This document shows, piece by piece, positions 8,544 to 17,068 of a stretch of 42,418 nt of DNA (positions are counted from its first letter, which is position 1; every line of letters starts with the position of its first letter). A model generated the notes under the pieces. That model made no database searches, was not told where the DNA came from, and saw nothing but the letters and a program-made list of their open reading frames with translations. A program made the translations under genes and the position numbers. This stretch comes from CAZDCD01 sp964503885 (GTDB lineage Bacteria > Bacteroidota > Bacteroidia > Bacteroidales > UBA10428), in the NCBI GenBank assembly GCA_964503885.1, contig CAZDCD010000033.1:1-42418 (forward strand). Reading direction: 5' to 3'.

Positions 8544-9137
8544 CTATCCTACCAACGGAACAAGGTAATTAGTAAAACAGATTGCCACAAGGGCTGTTCC
8601 ATAATTCTTTTCCGGAACAAAGCTTTGGGCAATCTTTTCAATATCACTGATGGAATACTCCTCTTCAAATCCGTTATAATAAAGCTCGTTTAAGCTTGCT
8701 TCGAGTTTATAATTAAGTTCTTCCTGCGAAAAATTACCACTATGTTCGCAAACTAATCCACCGAATCGTTTCCCGGAATCTCTTTCCGTTAACCATCCAT
8801 AAATAATTCCGGCACTTAATCGCTCACCCTTCTGACCATTGGCAACTGCCATTATCGATTCCACAACGCTGCCGTGAGTGATTTTCTCAGGGCGGGCAGT
8901 CTTTGTAGCTATGCCCGGTAAAATCGATGAATACGTCATAATGTTTGCCATTTCGATACCAGCGGCTTTCAGGGCCAAATGATAAGAACCCGCATGAATA
9001 GCAATGTCGCTTTCACCGGTTCCTTTAGTAATAAAGTAATCTTTTGGGATTCGATTACCAACAACCACGCCTTGCACGTAGTTATTTACTTCCACAGTAG
9101 TACTGTGTAGCAAATTACTAAGAATCGGTTTTTTCAT
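8544..9137 (-). CDS. Pyruvoyl-dependent arginine decarboxylase (AaxB-like)
   Basis: This enzyme decarboxylates arginine to agmatine using a pyruvoyl group made by self-cleavage. The 197-residue length is close to that of chlamydial AaxB. Recognisable blocks are GNRIPKDYFITKGTGESDI (about 27-45), the Leu-Lys-Ala-Ala-Gly-Ile segment, and MTYSSILPGIA. In that last block, by family analogy, cleavage falls between Ser70 and Ser71. A conserved glutamate-rich end block (EKNYGTALVAICF) completes the fold. It stands alone, with about 376 bp of gene-free DNA upstream and its own terminator downstream. No arginine/agmatine antiporter (AaxC type) or agmatinase gene lies in the window. The role could be polyamine synthesis or acid resistance, and the sequence does not decide between them. 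Confidence 0.9.
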   Translation of the reverse strand: MKKPILSNLLHSTTVEVNNYVQGVVVGNRIPKDYFITKGTGESDIAIHAGSYHLALKAAGIEMANIMTYSSILPGIATKTARPEKITHGSVVESIMAVANGQKGERLSAGIIYGWLTERDSGKRFGGLVCEHSGNFSQEELNYKLEASLNELYYNGFEEEYSISDIEKIAQSFVPEKNYGTALVAICFTNYLVPLVG

Positions 9138-9513
9138 TTTTTTCTTTTATGTTTCAATAGTTAGACCATAAGATTAAAATTTTTTTTGTTAGACAACCTA
9201 TAATATATTGTATTAAAAGATTGTGCTTTTTAGACGAAAAATAAATAAAAGGTCACCAGCCTGCCATGATTACTTATCAACACTCCGTTAATTTACTGAT
9301 TCAGTTTGTTCTATGAAAACCCTTATTTTTATTCGGTATATATGTGACCTTTTTTAAAAAACGCGTCAAAATTGGGTAAAATAAATATAAAAAGAAAATA
9401 ATTTAGCACATTATTCAGCTTGATGGTTTTATTTTTTTACTGTGATTCAAACAAAAAGACCTGGAACAATTCAATTAAGCTGATTTCAGGCATAACACTC
9501 AATTACAAACCGT
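9138..9513. other. AT-rich intergenic region with TTAGAC direct repeats
   Basis: No gene or RNA was recognised. The stretch is strongly AT-rich. It contains three direct copies of TTAGAC (9161-9166, 9189-9194, 9230-9235) upstream of the decarboxylase start at 9137. The third sits in a 10-mer, TTTTAGACGA, that also occurs at 8398-8407 upstream of the PepSY-like gene. A promoter could not be assigned. Confidence 0.4.
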
Positions 9514-9711
9514 ATGATCAAGTGCAAATGCATCAAAGATTTTAGTGCGGAGGACGAAAGAAAATTTTCGAACAGCAAATTTTACGATTATGAATTCGTT
9601 CCATCGATGGGGAACAGAACGGCTATTTACAGGGTTTACCTCGATGACGGGAAGTTTCGTAATTTTTCATTCACTGAATTCAGGGAGTTTTTTAAGAATT
9701 TCCAGCAATAA
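9514..9711 (+). CDS. Small protein of unknown function (65 aa)
   Basis: A compact ORF of 65 residues begins MIKCKCIKDFSAEDE and ends FREFFKNFQQ. The middle carries YDYEFVP and AIYRVYLDDGKFRNFSF, which reads like a small beta-barrel: a CIKDF start, a Y-D-Y-E strand, a Y-R-V-Y strand, then a final amphipathic helix. Similar small proteins are scattered through Bacteroidota genomes and phages without an assigned role. This is from memory of the pattern and not a verified hit. There is no signal peptide. It is flanked by gene-free DNA on both sides, with a hairpin just after the stop. I do not recognise a function. Confidence 0.6.
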   Translation: MIKCKCIKDFSAEDERKFSNSKFYDYEFVPSMGNRTAIYRVYLDDGKFRNFSFTEFREFFKNFQQ

Positions 9712-9719
9712 TTTTCTTG

Positions 9720-9741
9720 CGTTTCACTGCAGGGTGAAACG
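9720..9741 (+). terminator. Hairpin after the small ORF, possible terminator
   Basis: CGTTTCAC at 9720-9727 and GTGAAACG at 9734-9741 form a perfect 8-bp stem with a 6-nt loop, 8 bp after the stop of the small gene. No T-run follows, so intrinsic termination would be weak. It could instead stabilise the 3' end of the mRNA. Confidence 0.35.
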
Positions 9742-9900
9742 TGCCGGATAAAATTCCGGTAAAGAAAAATTCAGGTAAAGCGAAGTGAATAAGCTGTTTA
9801 CGCGACTGTATTTGCCCGATCAGCAAGGTATGATCCATACCTGCCTGTCGCGGATTTAAGGCAGAATATGCAGTATTTTCCTCCATACAATGGCAGGATA

Positions 9901-9934
9901 TTTGCCATCATGTAACAGAGTTTTACTACCTTTG
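9901..9934 (+). promoter_or_regulatory. Bacteroidota-type promoter of the MscS gene
   Basis: TTTG (9901-9904), a 22-bp spacer, then TACCTTTG (9927-9934) fits the -33/-7 layout TTG-N17-23-TAnnTTTG. The start codon is at 9968, giving an inferred leader of about 28 nt. Confidence 0.55.
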
Positions 9935-9967
9935 CAGGTTTAAAAGCAGATGCAAATTTACAGGTAA

Positions 9968-10798
9968 ATGACCCTTAAATCGCTTCTTGATTTTACACTA
10001 ATTCAGACCAATAACTATTCCTTAAAGGTTTTTCATATCCTTGAGGTCGCACTGATTTTTGTGATTACCTATGCGGTGATATGGATCACGAAACGGGTAT
10101 TCCGTAAGCAGGAGAAAAAAAGAAATCTTGAAGTCGGCCAGTGGCATGCTGTTTTCCAGATCATCAAATACATTTTATGGGTAGCGGCTTTTTTAATCAG
10201 TATCGATTCGATCGGAGTAAAAATAACGTTTCTTCTTGCCAGTTCAGCGGCCCTATTGGTAGGGCTGGGACTTGGACTGCAGGCGATTTTTCAGGATTTT
10301 GTAGCGGGTATAGCATTGCTTTTTGAAGGATCAATAAAAATCGGTGATGTGGTGGAAATCGAAAACGATATTGTCGGACAAATCCGTGAGATTAGTCTCA
10401 GAACCACAAAAATGGAAACAAGGGATAACATCATTATGATCATTCCCAATTCGAAATTCATATCGGATATTGTGATCAACTGGAGTCACAGGGAAAAGAA
10501 TACCCGCTTTAATGTAAAGGTTGGCGTAGCCTACGGCTCGGATGTTGAAAAAGTAACGAAGATTCTGCTGGAATGTGCCGGAGAACACAAAAAGATCTCG
10601 GCTGCACCCGCTCCTTTTGTGAGATTTGAGAATTTCGGAGACTCATCACTTGATTTTGAGCTGTATTTCTGGTCAACTGAAACCTTCAGGGTAGAAAACA
10701 TCAAAAGTGACGTGCGCTACAAGATAAACGACGAATTTAAGAAGAATGGCGTTCAGATACCTTTTCCACAACGCGATGTACACATAAGATCGAAATAG
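9968..10798 (+). CDS. Small-conductance mechanosensitive channel, MscS family
   Basis: This 276-residue inner-membrane channel opens under membrane tension to release solutes. Hydrophobic helices lie at about 24-45 and 60-82. The pore-lining TM3 follows (SSAALLVGLGLGLQAIFQDFVAG, glycine/alanine-rich, about 95-118) and runs into the beta domain start FEGSIKIGDVVEI. The soluble alpha/beta domain extends to PFPQRDVHIRSK, the usual MscS ending. A conserved VPNS-like element is present as IIPNSKFIS. Length and topology match the basic three-helix form. It appears monocistronic, with a good promoter match 34 bp upstream. Confidence 0.93.
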   Translation: MTLKSLLDFTLIQTNNYSLKVFHILEVALIFVITYAVIWITKRVFRKQEKKRNLEVGQWHAVFQIIKYILWVAAFLISIDSIGVKITFLLASSAALLVGLGLGLQAIFQDFVAGIALLFEGSIKIGDVVEIENDIVGQIREISLRTTKMETRDNIIMIIPNSKFISDIVINWSHREKNTRFNVKVGVAYGSDVEKVTKILLECAGEHKKISAAPAPFVRFENFGDSSLDFELYFWSTETFRVENIKSDVRYKINDEFKKNGVQIPFPQRDVHIRSK

Positions 10799-10828
10799 GA
10801 TCCCATCACAAAGCCAGGAAACAGAAAA

Positions 10829-10850
10829 GGGACACTACAGCCAGCGTCCC
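10829..10850 (+). terminator. Weak hairpin between the MscS gene and the lipoprotein gene
   Basis: GGGAC (10829-10833) and GTCCC (10846-10850) can pair around a 12-nt loop in the 82-bp gap between the convergent genes. There is no T-run on either side. It is a marginal termination site for the MscS transcript. Confidence 0.2.
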
Positions 10851-10880
10851 CTCAGTTCATCCAACAACTTCAAAATCCGG

Positions 10881-11417
10881 TTACATCCCTATCCCAATCT
10901 TAAACCTGAACCTTACCGCGATATCCATGGATGTTTCCAGATTACCTTCCAACATACCTCTGATCTTCAACACATATTCATACCCACCCATATATTCCAA
11001 TATATTTTCATCGGTCAGATTAAATACCAATTTTGTTGCACTATCCGGCACTTCAGGAATGATACCCACCACTACTTCAGGGAATGCGTCTGCCGAGATG
11101 ACTGCTTCAAGCGATTCAAATGCATCAAAGTTCTGGGTACTGTCAATACTGATGATCTCAATCGCCGCATCGCATAATTTTATATCCCTGACAAAACCCG
11201 AATCCAGGGTTGAAGCAATGCTGTCGGTATTGATTGCGGAAAAAGTCTTTCCGATCTCATACTCACCGGCATATGCCGGCATCAGCGTATACGTGAACTC
11301 CTGGTAATCTGAGTAAACAGTTAATCCCATCTGGTCGAACATGTCATCACAGCCTCCCGAAATGATCGCTGCAGTCATCACAGCAAGTACTCCCAATATC
11401 AGTTTATTTTTTTTCAT
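10881..11417 (-). CDS. Lipoprotein of unknown function
   Basis: The first Met of the frame is at 11441, but the ATG at 11417 gives a proper lipoprotein signal. MKKNKLILGVLAVMTAAIISGGC has a Lys-rich start, a hydrophobic core and a lipobox-like SGGC ahead of the lipidated Cys. The mature protein of about 156 residues has no cysteine motif. It shows beta-sandwich-like strands (LTVYSDYQEFTYTLMPAYAG, YVLKIRGMLEGNLETSMD) and ends with an unusual RFRFKIGIGM. It is likely anchored to the outer membrane or the inner leaflet of the periplasm. No family was recognised, and both neighbours are unrelated. Confidence 0.7.
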   Translation of the reverse strand: MKKNKLILGVLAVMTAAIISGGCDDMFDQMGLTVYSDYQEFTYTLMPAYAGEYEIGKTFSAINTDSIASTLDSGFVRDIKLCDAAIEIISIDSTQNFDAFESLEAVISADAFPEVVVGIIPEVPDSATKLVFNLTDENILEYMGGYEYVLKIRGMLEGNLETSMDIAVRFRFKIGIGM

Positions 11418-11441
11418 ACAGCCAAATTTTAACAGGTACAC

Positions 11442-11760
11442 AATTTCATCTGTTTTTCTACGAACAGTGCAAGCTCACGATAACAAGTCTCAGCCATCAG
11501 AATTTATTCAAGTTTACGCAATACCTTAAAGGAGCGTTGACGGATTAATCAATTTATGAAACCGTTCTGTCAATGCACAGAGGAAATTCATCCAAAAGAT
11601 GACGCTGATCACCGCAAATTCTCTGATAATGCCCCCTTAACAGGGATTATACAAACAGGCAGATGAATACCACGTAAAGAATAAAGATGATGGAATTTGT
11701 CTGCCGGAATTGTTGATCCGGCATGATTATTTACAGGTGATTGTGGTATTTGTGTACCGA
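11442..11760. other. Gene-free stretch with one hairpin
   Basis: No gene was seen. TGCCGGA (11702-11708) and TCCGGCA (11717-11723) form a 7-bp stem with an 8-nt loop about 40 bp past the DUF4301 stop on the minus strand. There is no following T-run, so it is only a weak terminator candidate. The segment around 11600 (GACGCTGATCACCGCAAATTC) looks like a dispersed intergenic repeat found in related genomes, but no second copy was seen here. Confidence 0.3.
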
Positions 11761-13308
11761 TTAATCCCCTGCCTGCTGGTGTTCCGGCCGCAAAAGATCA
11801 TTGACCACTTTCACAGGATTGAAGGTGATCAGGGGCACTTCCACAAAAAGGGTATTCCAGTCCGACATTGCCCCGTTCCATAGTCCGGGAAGTTCCTGAG
11901 CCTTAAGCGGTCTGCCATTAGCTGATTTCCTGGATATGAATCCGGTACAGGGGTCACGGAATTTATGCAGGTCGAACGTATTGCCTTTATAATCTTTGAT
12001 CGAACAAACCAGGTCAACCGGATTGAAATGTGTGGCAGAGCCCAGTATGGCATTTTGTTCGATGTCTTTCGTATTTACCTGTGAGGTCTCTACAATCTGC
12101 AACGATATTGTCTTATCGGGATTTCTTGCCCAGACAGGACCGCCACCCGGTTCACCCGAGTTTTTAACCATTCCGCAGACCCTCAGTGGACGGTTCAATT
12201 TCGCGGTTAAGAATTGTTGCCGATCGATGGGTGATAATCCTGTGGATTTGAACTCAATACAGAGTGTATTTCTGGCAAACTCTTCGATTTCTGACAGCAG
12301 CGATTCGCCGGGTGAACCGGACAGTTTTTCGAGATAACCGAATATCCTGTTCCGGCAATCGACCAGAATACCCCCCAATACTTTTTTGTACAATACGGTG
12401 TCCTCCTTTAACCGGTCGGGTACCACATTATCGATATTCTTGATGAAAATGATGTCGGAGTCCAGTTCACTCATATTATCGAGCAATGCTCCGTGCCCTG
12501 CCGGTCTGAATAGCAAAGTGCCGTCTTTATTCCTGAACGGATTATTTTCCCTGTCGACAGCAATGGTATCGGTCGAAGGTTTCTGCACTGAAAAATCAAT
12601 GTTATAGGATACCCCCAGCCGATCTTCATAGTTCTTCCTGACGGAATCGATCAGGTTGCGGATTGCCTCCAAATGTTCGGGTGATACAGTAAAGTGGATG
12701 ATCACCGAATTGTCAGAATTTGTTTCATACAAGGCACCTTCAACCAGGTGCTCTTCAATGGCTGTTCTGTTTTCCCCGGGATAAGCATGAAAATGAAGCA
12801 GCCCTTTTGGAAGGTTCCTGTAGTTTAACCCATCTGTCCCAAGCAGGGCATCGAGAATTTCATTGCACTCGTGTTCGTTCAGCAATTGCTCTGCATTTTT
12901 TCCTTTTGCTGCCAATACTTTCTCAAGCTCGGAATAGAAGGCAAATCGGCTGATATTATCAAAAAATTCCTTGACATGCTTGTAGGCATCGTTTTCAAGC
13001 AAAGCAGGACTGCAACCTGACAGGCTGAACGCCGACTCAAATTCGAACAGGGCTTTAAACATACGTGTGGCCGCCCCTGAAGCTGGTACAAATTTACACT
13101 TGCTGAGGTGGCTATTATCCTCGTACAATTTCACAAACTTTTTCCTGTCGGATTCCGATACCTGCTTGATTCCGCTTTTTATGGTGGCGGCCCTGACAAT
13201 CTTCATGTACGGAAAGCTATCCCTGAAATTCGATATCTGCTTCTCAACCGATTCAACTGAAATTCCCCGGTCATTAAGTTGTTTAAGATCGTTCTCAGAC
13301 CATTTCAT
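11761..13308 (-). CDS. DUF4301 family protein
   Basis: This 515-residue cytoplasmic protein is of the DUF4301 type, a family largely restricted to Bacteroidota with no assigned reaction. Family-like segments include KFVPASGAATRMFKALFEFE near 75-95 and LPKGLLHFHAYPGENRTAIEEHL (in separate halves) near 165-190. Others are PAGHGALLDNMSELDSDIIF near 265-285 and KNSGEPGGGPVW near 385. The G-A-A-T-R-M and G-H-G-A-L elements resemble nucleotide-sugar pyrophosphorylase folds, so sugar nucleotidyl chemistry is possible but unproven. It lies 38 bp downstream of yjbQ on the same strand, probably in one operon. Confidence 0.8.
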   Translation of the reverse strand: MKWSENDLKQLNDRGISVESVEKQISNFRDSFPYMKIVRAATIKSGIKQVSESDRKKFVKLYEDNSHLSKCKFVPASGAATRMFKALFEFESAFSLSGCSPALLENDAYKHVKEFFDNISRFAFYSELEKVLAAKGKNAEQLLNEHECNEILDALLGTDGLNYRNLPKGLLHFHAYPGENRTAIEEHLVEGALYETNSDNSVIIHFTVSPEHLEAIRNLIDSVRKNYEDRLGVSYNIDFSVQKPSTDTIAVDRENNPFRNKDGTLLFRPAGHGALLDNMSELDSDIIFIKNIDNVVPDRLKEDTVLYKKVLGGILVDCRNRIFGYLEKLSGSPGESLLSEIEEFARNTLCIEFKSTGLSPIDRQQFLTAKLNRPLRVCGMVKNSGEPGGGPVWARNPDKTISLQIVETSQVNTKDIEQNAILGSATHFNPVDLVCSIKDYKGNTFDLHKFRDPCTGFISRKSANGRPLKAQELPGLWNGAMSDWNTLFVEVPLITFNPVKVVNDLLRPEHQQAGD

Positions 13309-13346
13309 ATCTCGGCGGATTTTTCAGGCATTAAGTTACAACTTTT

Positions 13347-13757
13347 TTAACTAAAAACAGTCAGGACCAAGGTCCTTGGTCCGCCATGATCCCGGAATTC
13401 ACAAAAATAGATGCCCTGCCATGTTCCCAGGTTTAACCTGTGGCGGGTAACCGGGATGGTAACCGAAGATCCGAACAGGGCTGATTTCAGATGTGCGGAC
13501 ATATCGTCACCTCCCTCAAGTGTATGGGTATACAACGGATCATCGTCAGGAATAAGATGGTCGATAAATCTCCTGAAATCCTGACGCACAGAAGGATCGG
13601 CATTTTCATTCAGTGCAATTGCTGCTGATGTATGTTTGACCAGGATATTCAGCAGCCCGGACTCTGGCAGCTGATCAAGATTTTCGAGCACAGTTTGAGT
13701 GATCAGGTGATACCCCCTCGAATAGCCTCTTAATGTAATTTCCTTCTGGAAGATCAT
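13347..13757 (-). CDS. YjbQ/UPF0047 family protein (secondary thiamine-phosphate synthase type)
   Basis: This 136-residue protein has the full UPF0047 signature: HTSAAIALNENADPSV at about 42-57, HTLEGGDDMSAHLKSALFGSS in the middle, and the C-terminal GTWQGIYFCEFRDHGGPR. The three histidine-containing blocks form the conserved pocket. Escherichia coli YjbQ is reported to have weak thiamine-phosphate synthase activity, but the physiological role of the family is unclear. It is the first gene of a likely operon with the DUF4301 gene. A minus-strand TAAATTTG (13812-13819) lies 55 bp upstream of the start. Confidence 0.9.
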   Translation of the reverse strand: MIFQKEITLRGYSRGYHLITQTVLENLDQLPESGLLNILVKHTSAAIALNENADPSVRQDFRRFIDHLIPDDDPLYTHTLEGGDDMSAHLKSALFGSSVTIPVTRHRLNLGTWQGIYFCEFRDHGGPRTLVLTVFS

Positions 13758-13865
13758 AAACTACTAAATTCAACAAACCGGTACAGAACAATGTTCATAC
13801 ATATGAAGATACAAATTTAGTGTATTTGAGTTTCCGAAGCATTCATGTAAATTCAATATTTTGAT

Positions 13866-13873
13866 TATTTTTG
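13866..13873 (+). promoter_or_regulatory. Possible -7 element before the receptor gene pair
   Basis: TATTTTTG matches TAnnTTTG and ends 30 bp before the ATG at 13904. No clear TTG was found 17-23 bp upstream. Confidence 0.3.
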
Positions 13874-13903
13874 AATCCTGAGGTATAACCTGAATCATAC
13901 TCC

Positions 13904-14530
13904 ATGAAGAAATTTGGTTGTCTGGCTTTGATCCTGATGCTTGCAGTACCGGGGCTTATCGCACAAAAGAAAAACCTTGTTCAGCTTACGGGACGGATAC
14001 GTGACGAAAACTTGCAGCCACTGCCGTTCGCCCATATCTTTGTTCTGAACAATTTTCGCGGAACCATCACCGACAATGAGGGAAAATTTTCATTCGTAAC
14101 CGAGGTGCATGATACTGTTATGTTTTCAAGCCTGGGATATAAAAAGCAGACCATCATTATTCCCGACAACCTGAAAGATCCGTTCCTGAACCTTGATATT
14201 ATCCTGGAGACCGACACCTTTATGATCGCCGAGGTGGAAATTTATCCCTGGAAATCGTATGAGGAATTCAAGGAAGCCTTTCTTAACCTGAAATTACCTG
14301 AAGATGATATGGAAAGGGCCAGGAGGAATATTGCATTGTTAAAGACCCAGATTATTCTTGACAATACACCTACACCCAGGGAAAACTTCCGTTATGTAAT
14401 GGAACAACAATACCAGGAAACTTTCAACCAGGGCATCGGCCCTTCTTACCAGATACTTAATCCGTTTGCATGGGCCAAATTCTTTGAAGCCTTAAAACGG
14501 GGCGACTTTAAAAAGAAAAACAACAAATAG
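13904..14530 (+). CDS. Secreted carboxypeptidase-regulatory-like domain protein
   Basis: This 208-residue protein has a signal peptide (MKKFGCLALILMLAVPGLIAQ). A beta-sandwich of the CarboxypepD_reg-like type follows at about 25-105: LTGRIRDENLQPLPFAHIFVL, then a GTITDNEGKFSF segment and a VMFSSLGYKK segment. The C-terminal half is helical and charged (EDDMERARRNIALLKTQ). The same domain opens the TonB-dependent receptor encoded 56 bp downstream, so the two probably work together at the outer membrane. The helical half may bind a partner. The exact role is unknown. The family is common as orphan periplasmic proteins in Bacteroidota. Confidence 0.8.
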   Translation: MKKFGCLALILMLAVPGLIAQKKNLVQLTGRIRDENLQPLPFAHIFVLNNFRGTITDNEGKFSFVTEVHDTVMFSSLGYKKQTIIIPDNLKDPFLNLDIILETDTFMIAEVEIYPWKSYEEFKEAFLNLKLPEDDMERARRNIALLKTQIILDNTPTPRENFRYVMEQQYQETFNQGIGPSYQILNPFAWAKFFEALKRGDFKKKNNK

Positions 14531-14586
14531 TGCATTCACTACAATTTAATAAAGCCGTTTACAGTTATATTTAGTTAAGCCTACGG

Positions 14587-17013
14587 ATGTTGATGAAGGT
14601 AAGACAATTCTTAATACTCATATTGGTTTTTTCTTCAATAGCCATTGTTAACGGTCAGCAGGAAGCAATGGTCAGAGGCAGGATTACCGATGAGCAGAAT
14701 GATCCTGTATTCGGTGCAACGGTCGCTATTGTGGAGCTGGGAAAGGGTACCATTACAAACGACTCGGGCCTTTTCGTCATGCGTATACCTGCCAACCTGA
14801 ATTTAACGGTTGAAATATCCTACCTGGGAACCCGGAAGATAACCGATACGATATATGCTGCCCCGGGTAAGACAATTTACCTTAACCGGAATCTTGAATC
14901 TTCGGCTGAAAAAATACAGGAGGTATATGTTGAAAGTAAATTCGAACGGGCAGCCACATTAAATCGCATTGATATTCAATCATTGGGAAAAATCCCTTCG
15001 CCGACAGGCGGCATCGAGGCAGTACTTGGTACTCTCGGTGCCAGCATCCGCAGTGAATTCAGTTCACAGTACTCCGTACGGGGAGGTAATTTTGATGAGA
15101 ACCTCGTCTATATCAACGGAATAGAAATCCACCGGCCGCTGCTTGTAAAGTCTGGACAGCAAGAAGGACTTAGCGTCATCAATTCGAACCTGGTTTCATC
15201 GATCCAGTTTTCCGCCGGCGGATTCGATGCACAGTATGGCGATAAGATGTCATCCGTGCTGGATATAAGGTATAAGAGGCCTGTAAAATTCGGAGGTAGT
15301 GTTAGCGGAAGCTTACTGGGTGGTTCCATGCACCTTGAAGGTGCGACGAAGGACAAACGGCTGACAGGCATAGCCGGAATACGGTACAAGTCGAATCAAT
15401 ACCTGCTGAACAATCTGCAAACCAAAGGAGACTATAAACCTTCGTTTTTCGATTTCCAGTCGTATTTTACTTTTGACATTACACGGAAGATCGAGTTTTC
15501 ACTGCTTGGAAACATTTCGCGCAATAATTATATTGTGGTGCCTACTGAGCGTCTGACCGAGTTCGGAATTTACCAGCAACCTCTGAATTTTGTGATCTAT
15601 TATGACGGCCAGGAGGTTGACCGGTTCAATACATACCTGGGTGCGGCCACCATCGATTTTCATCCTGTGGAAAATCTTTCATTGAAAAATACCTTCTCGG
15701 CTTTCAATACCCGGGAAAAAGTTACCTACGACATCCAGGGCGAATACTGGATAAACCTTGTGGATGTTGAACAGCAGAATGACAGCGCGTTGAATGTAGG
15801 AATTGGCACCTATCTCCAGCACGCACGAAACTACCTCGATGCCCGTGTATTTTCGTTAAGCCATAGCGGCTCTTTTTACGACGAAATGTATAACATAAAA
15901 TGGGGCTTTGCCTATCAGGAAGAGATCATCGATGATCGGATCAGGGAATGGGAAATGATCGATTCTGCCGGTTATTCGATACCTTATTCAGGGAACGAAA
16001 TACCGCTGAATAAGACCACGCGGTCAAAGAACAACCTGAGTTCAACCCGCATCACCGGCTATTTTCAACATACCGGCAATTTCATTATCGGCCGTTCGGA
16101 ATATTCACTGAATACAGGAATCAGGGCCAATTACTGGTCGTATAACAGCCAGCTTGTCGTAAGCCCGAGGGTAATATTATCGTTTAGTCCTTTCTGGGCA
16201 CAACGACTGAATTTTCATGCTGCAGCCGGATATTATTATCAGCCTCCCTTCTACAAAGAACTGCGTGACCCTGAAGGAACTGTATACAAGGATATCAAAG
16301 CTCAGAAATCGGTTCATTACCTGCTGGGTATGGATCATACGTTTACCGCCTGGACAAGGCCTTTTATCTTTTCAGCCGAGGTATATTACAAGCATCTGTG
16401 GAATCTCATCCCTTACAAGGTCAACGACGTGGACATCCAGTACCTGCCTCAATACAAAGCACGGGGTTATGCCACAGGAATAGAATTCAAGATCAACGGG
16501 GAATTTGTGAAAGATGCCGAATCATGGGCTACTTTGTCGGTTATGCAGACCAAAGAAGATATTTACCGTGATTATTACCTGTTGCCCGACAAAACTGTAG
16601 TAAATCCGGGATATTACCGCAGGCCTACGGACCAGCTGGTGAATTTCGGAATGTTTTTCCAGGATTATTTTCCAAACAATCCTGATTATAAAGTGAATAT
16701 GAGCCTGATGTTCGCCTCCAGACTGCCTTATGGCATCCCCGATTATACGAGACCCGACAGGAATGTAAACATGCGACCATACCGCCGGGTGGATATCGGC
16801 TTATCCAAATCACTAAAGAATTATAATGGGTTCAGGCATTTTGAAGACGTATGGGTAAATTTTGAAATATTCAATCTTTTCGGACTCAAGAACCAGGCAT
16901 CGTTTCAGTGGGTAAAGACCGTGCAGAACAATGAAGGATTGCCCAATCTATTCGGCGTACCCAACTACCTTACCGGCAGAATATTCAATGTAAGACTGGG
17001 TGCAAAATTCTGA
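14587..17013 (+). CDS. TonB-dependent outer-membrane receptor with regulatory-like N-domain
   Basis: This 808-residue receptor carries a signal peptide (to about residue 24, INGQQ-type end), then a CarboxypepD_reg-like domain (VRGRITDEQNDPVFGATVAIV onward, to about 115). The plug domain includes YSVRGGNFDENLVYINGIEI around 160-180. A 22-strand-type barrel runs from about 250 to the C-terminal aromatic end RLGAKF. It is shorter than SusC proteins (about 1000 residues) and has no SusD partner, so a SusCD-type glycan importer is unlikely. The substrate is unknown. It probably receives energy from TonB and imports a small ligand, or serves as a signal-type receptor. M1 or M3 could be the start. 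Confidence 0.9.
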   Translation: MLMKVRQFLILILVFSSIAIVNGQQEAMVRGRITDEQNDPVFGATVAIVELGKGTITNDSGLFVMRIPANLNLTVEISYLGTRKITDTIYAAPGKTIYLNRNLESSAEKIQEVYVESKFERAATLNRIDIQSLGKIPSPTGGIEAVLGTLGASIRSEFSSQYSVRGGNFDENLVYINGIEIHRPLLVKSGQQEGLSVINSNLVSSIQFSAGGFDAQYGDKMSSVLDIRYKRPVKFGGSVSGSLLGGSMHLEGATKDKRLTGIAGIRYKSNQYLLNNLQTKGDYKPSFFDFQSYFTFDITRKIEFSLLGNISRNNYIVVPTERLTEFGIYQQPLNFVIYYDGQEVDRFNTYLGAATIDFHPVENLSLKNTFSAFNTREKVTYDIQGEYWINLVDVEQQNDSALNVGIGTYLQHARNYLDARVFSLSHSGSFYDEMYNIKWGFAYQEEIIDDRIREWEMIDSAGYSIPYSGNEIPLNKTTRSKNNLSSTRITGYFQHTGNFIIGRSEYSLNTGIRANYWSYNSQLVVSPRVILSFSPFWAQRLNFHAAAGYYYQPPFYKELRDPEGTVYKDIKAQKSVHYLLGMDHTFTAWTRPFIFSAEVYYKHLWNLIPYKVNDVDIQYLPQYKARGYATGIEFKINGEFVKDAESWATLSVMQTKEDIYRDYYLLPDKTVVNPGYYRRPTDQLVNFGMFFQDYFPNNPDYKVNMSLMFASRLPYGIPDYTRPDRNVNMRPYRRVDIGLSKSLKNYNGFRHFEDVWVNFEIFNLFGLKNQASFQWVKTVQNNEGLPNLFGVPNYLTGRIFNVRLGAKF

Positions 17014-17068
17014 TGGATTGTCAATTAATGCCTGCAATTTGGAATATAATTTATGCAAACTGATAAAA

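Noticed and set aside
14587..17013. The 808-residue receptor as a SusC protein of a glycan locus
   Set aside because: It is too short for SusC and no SusD-like gene is adjacent.
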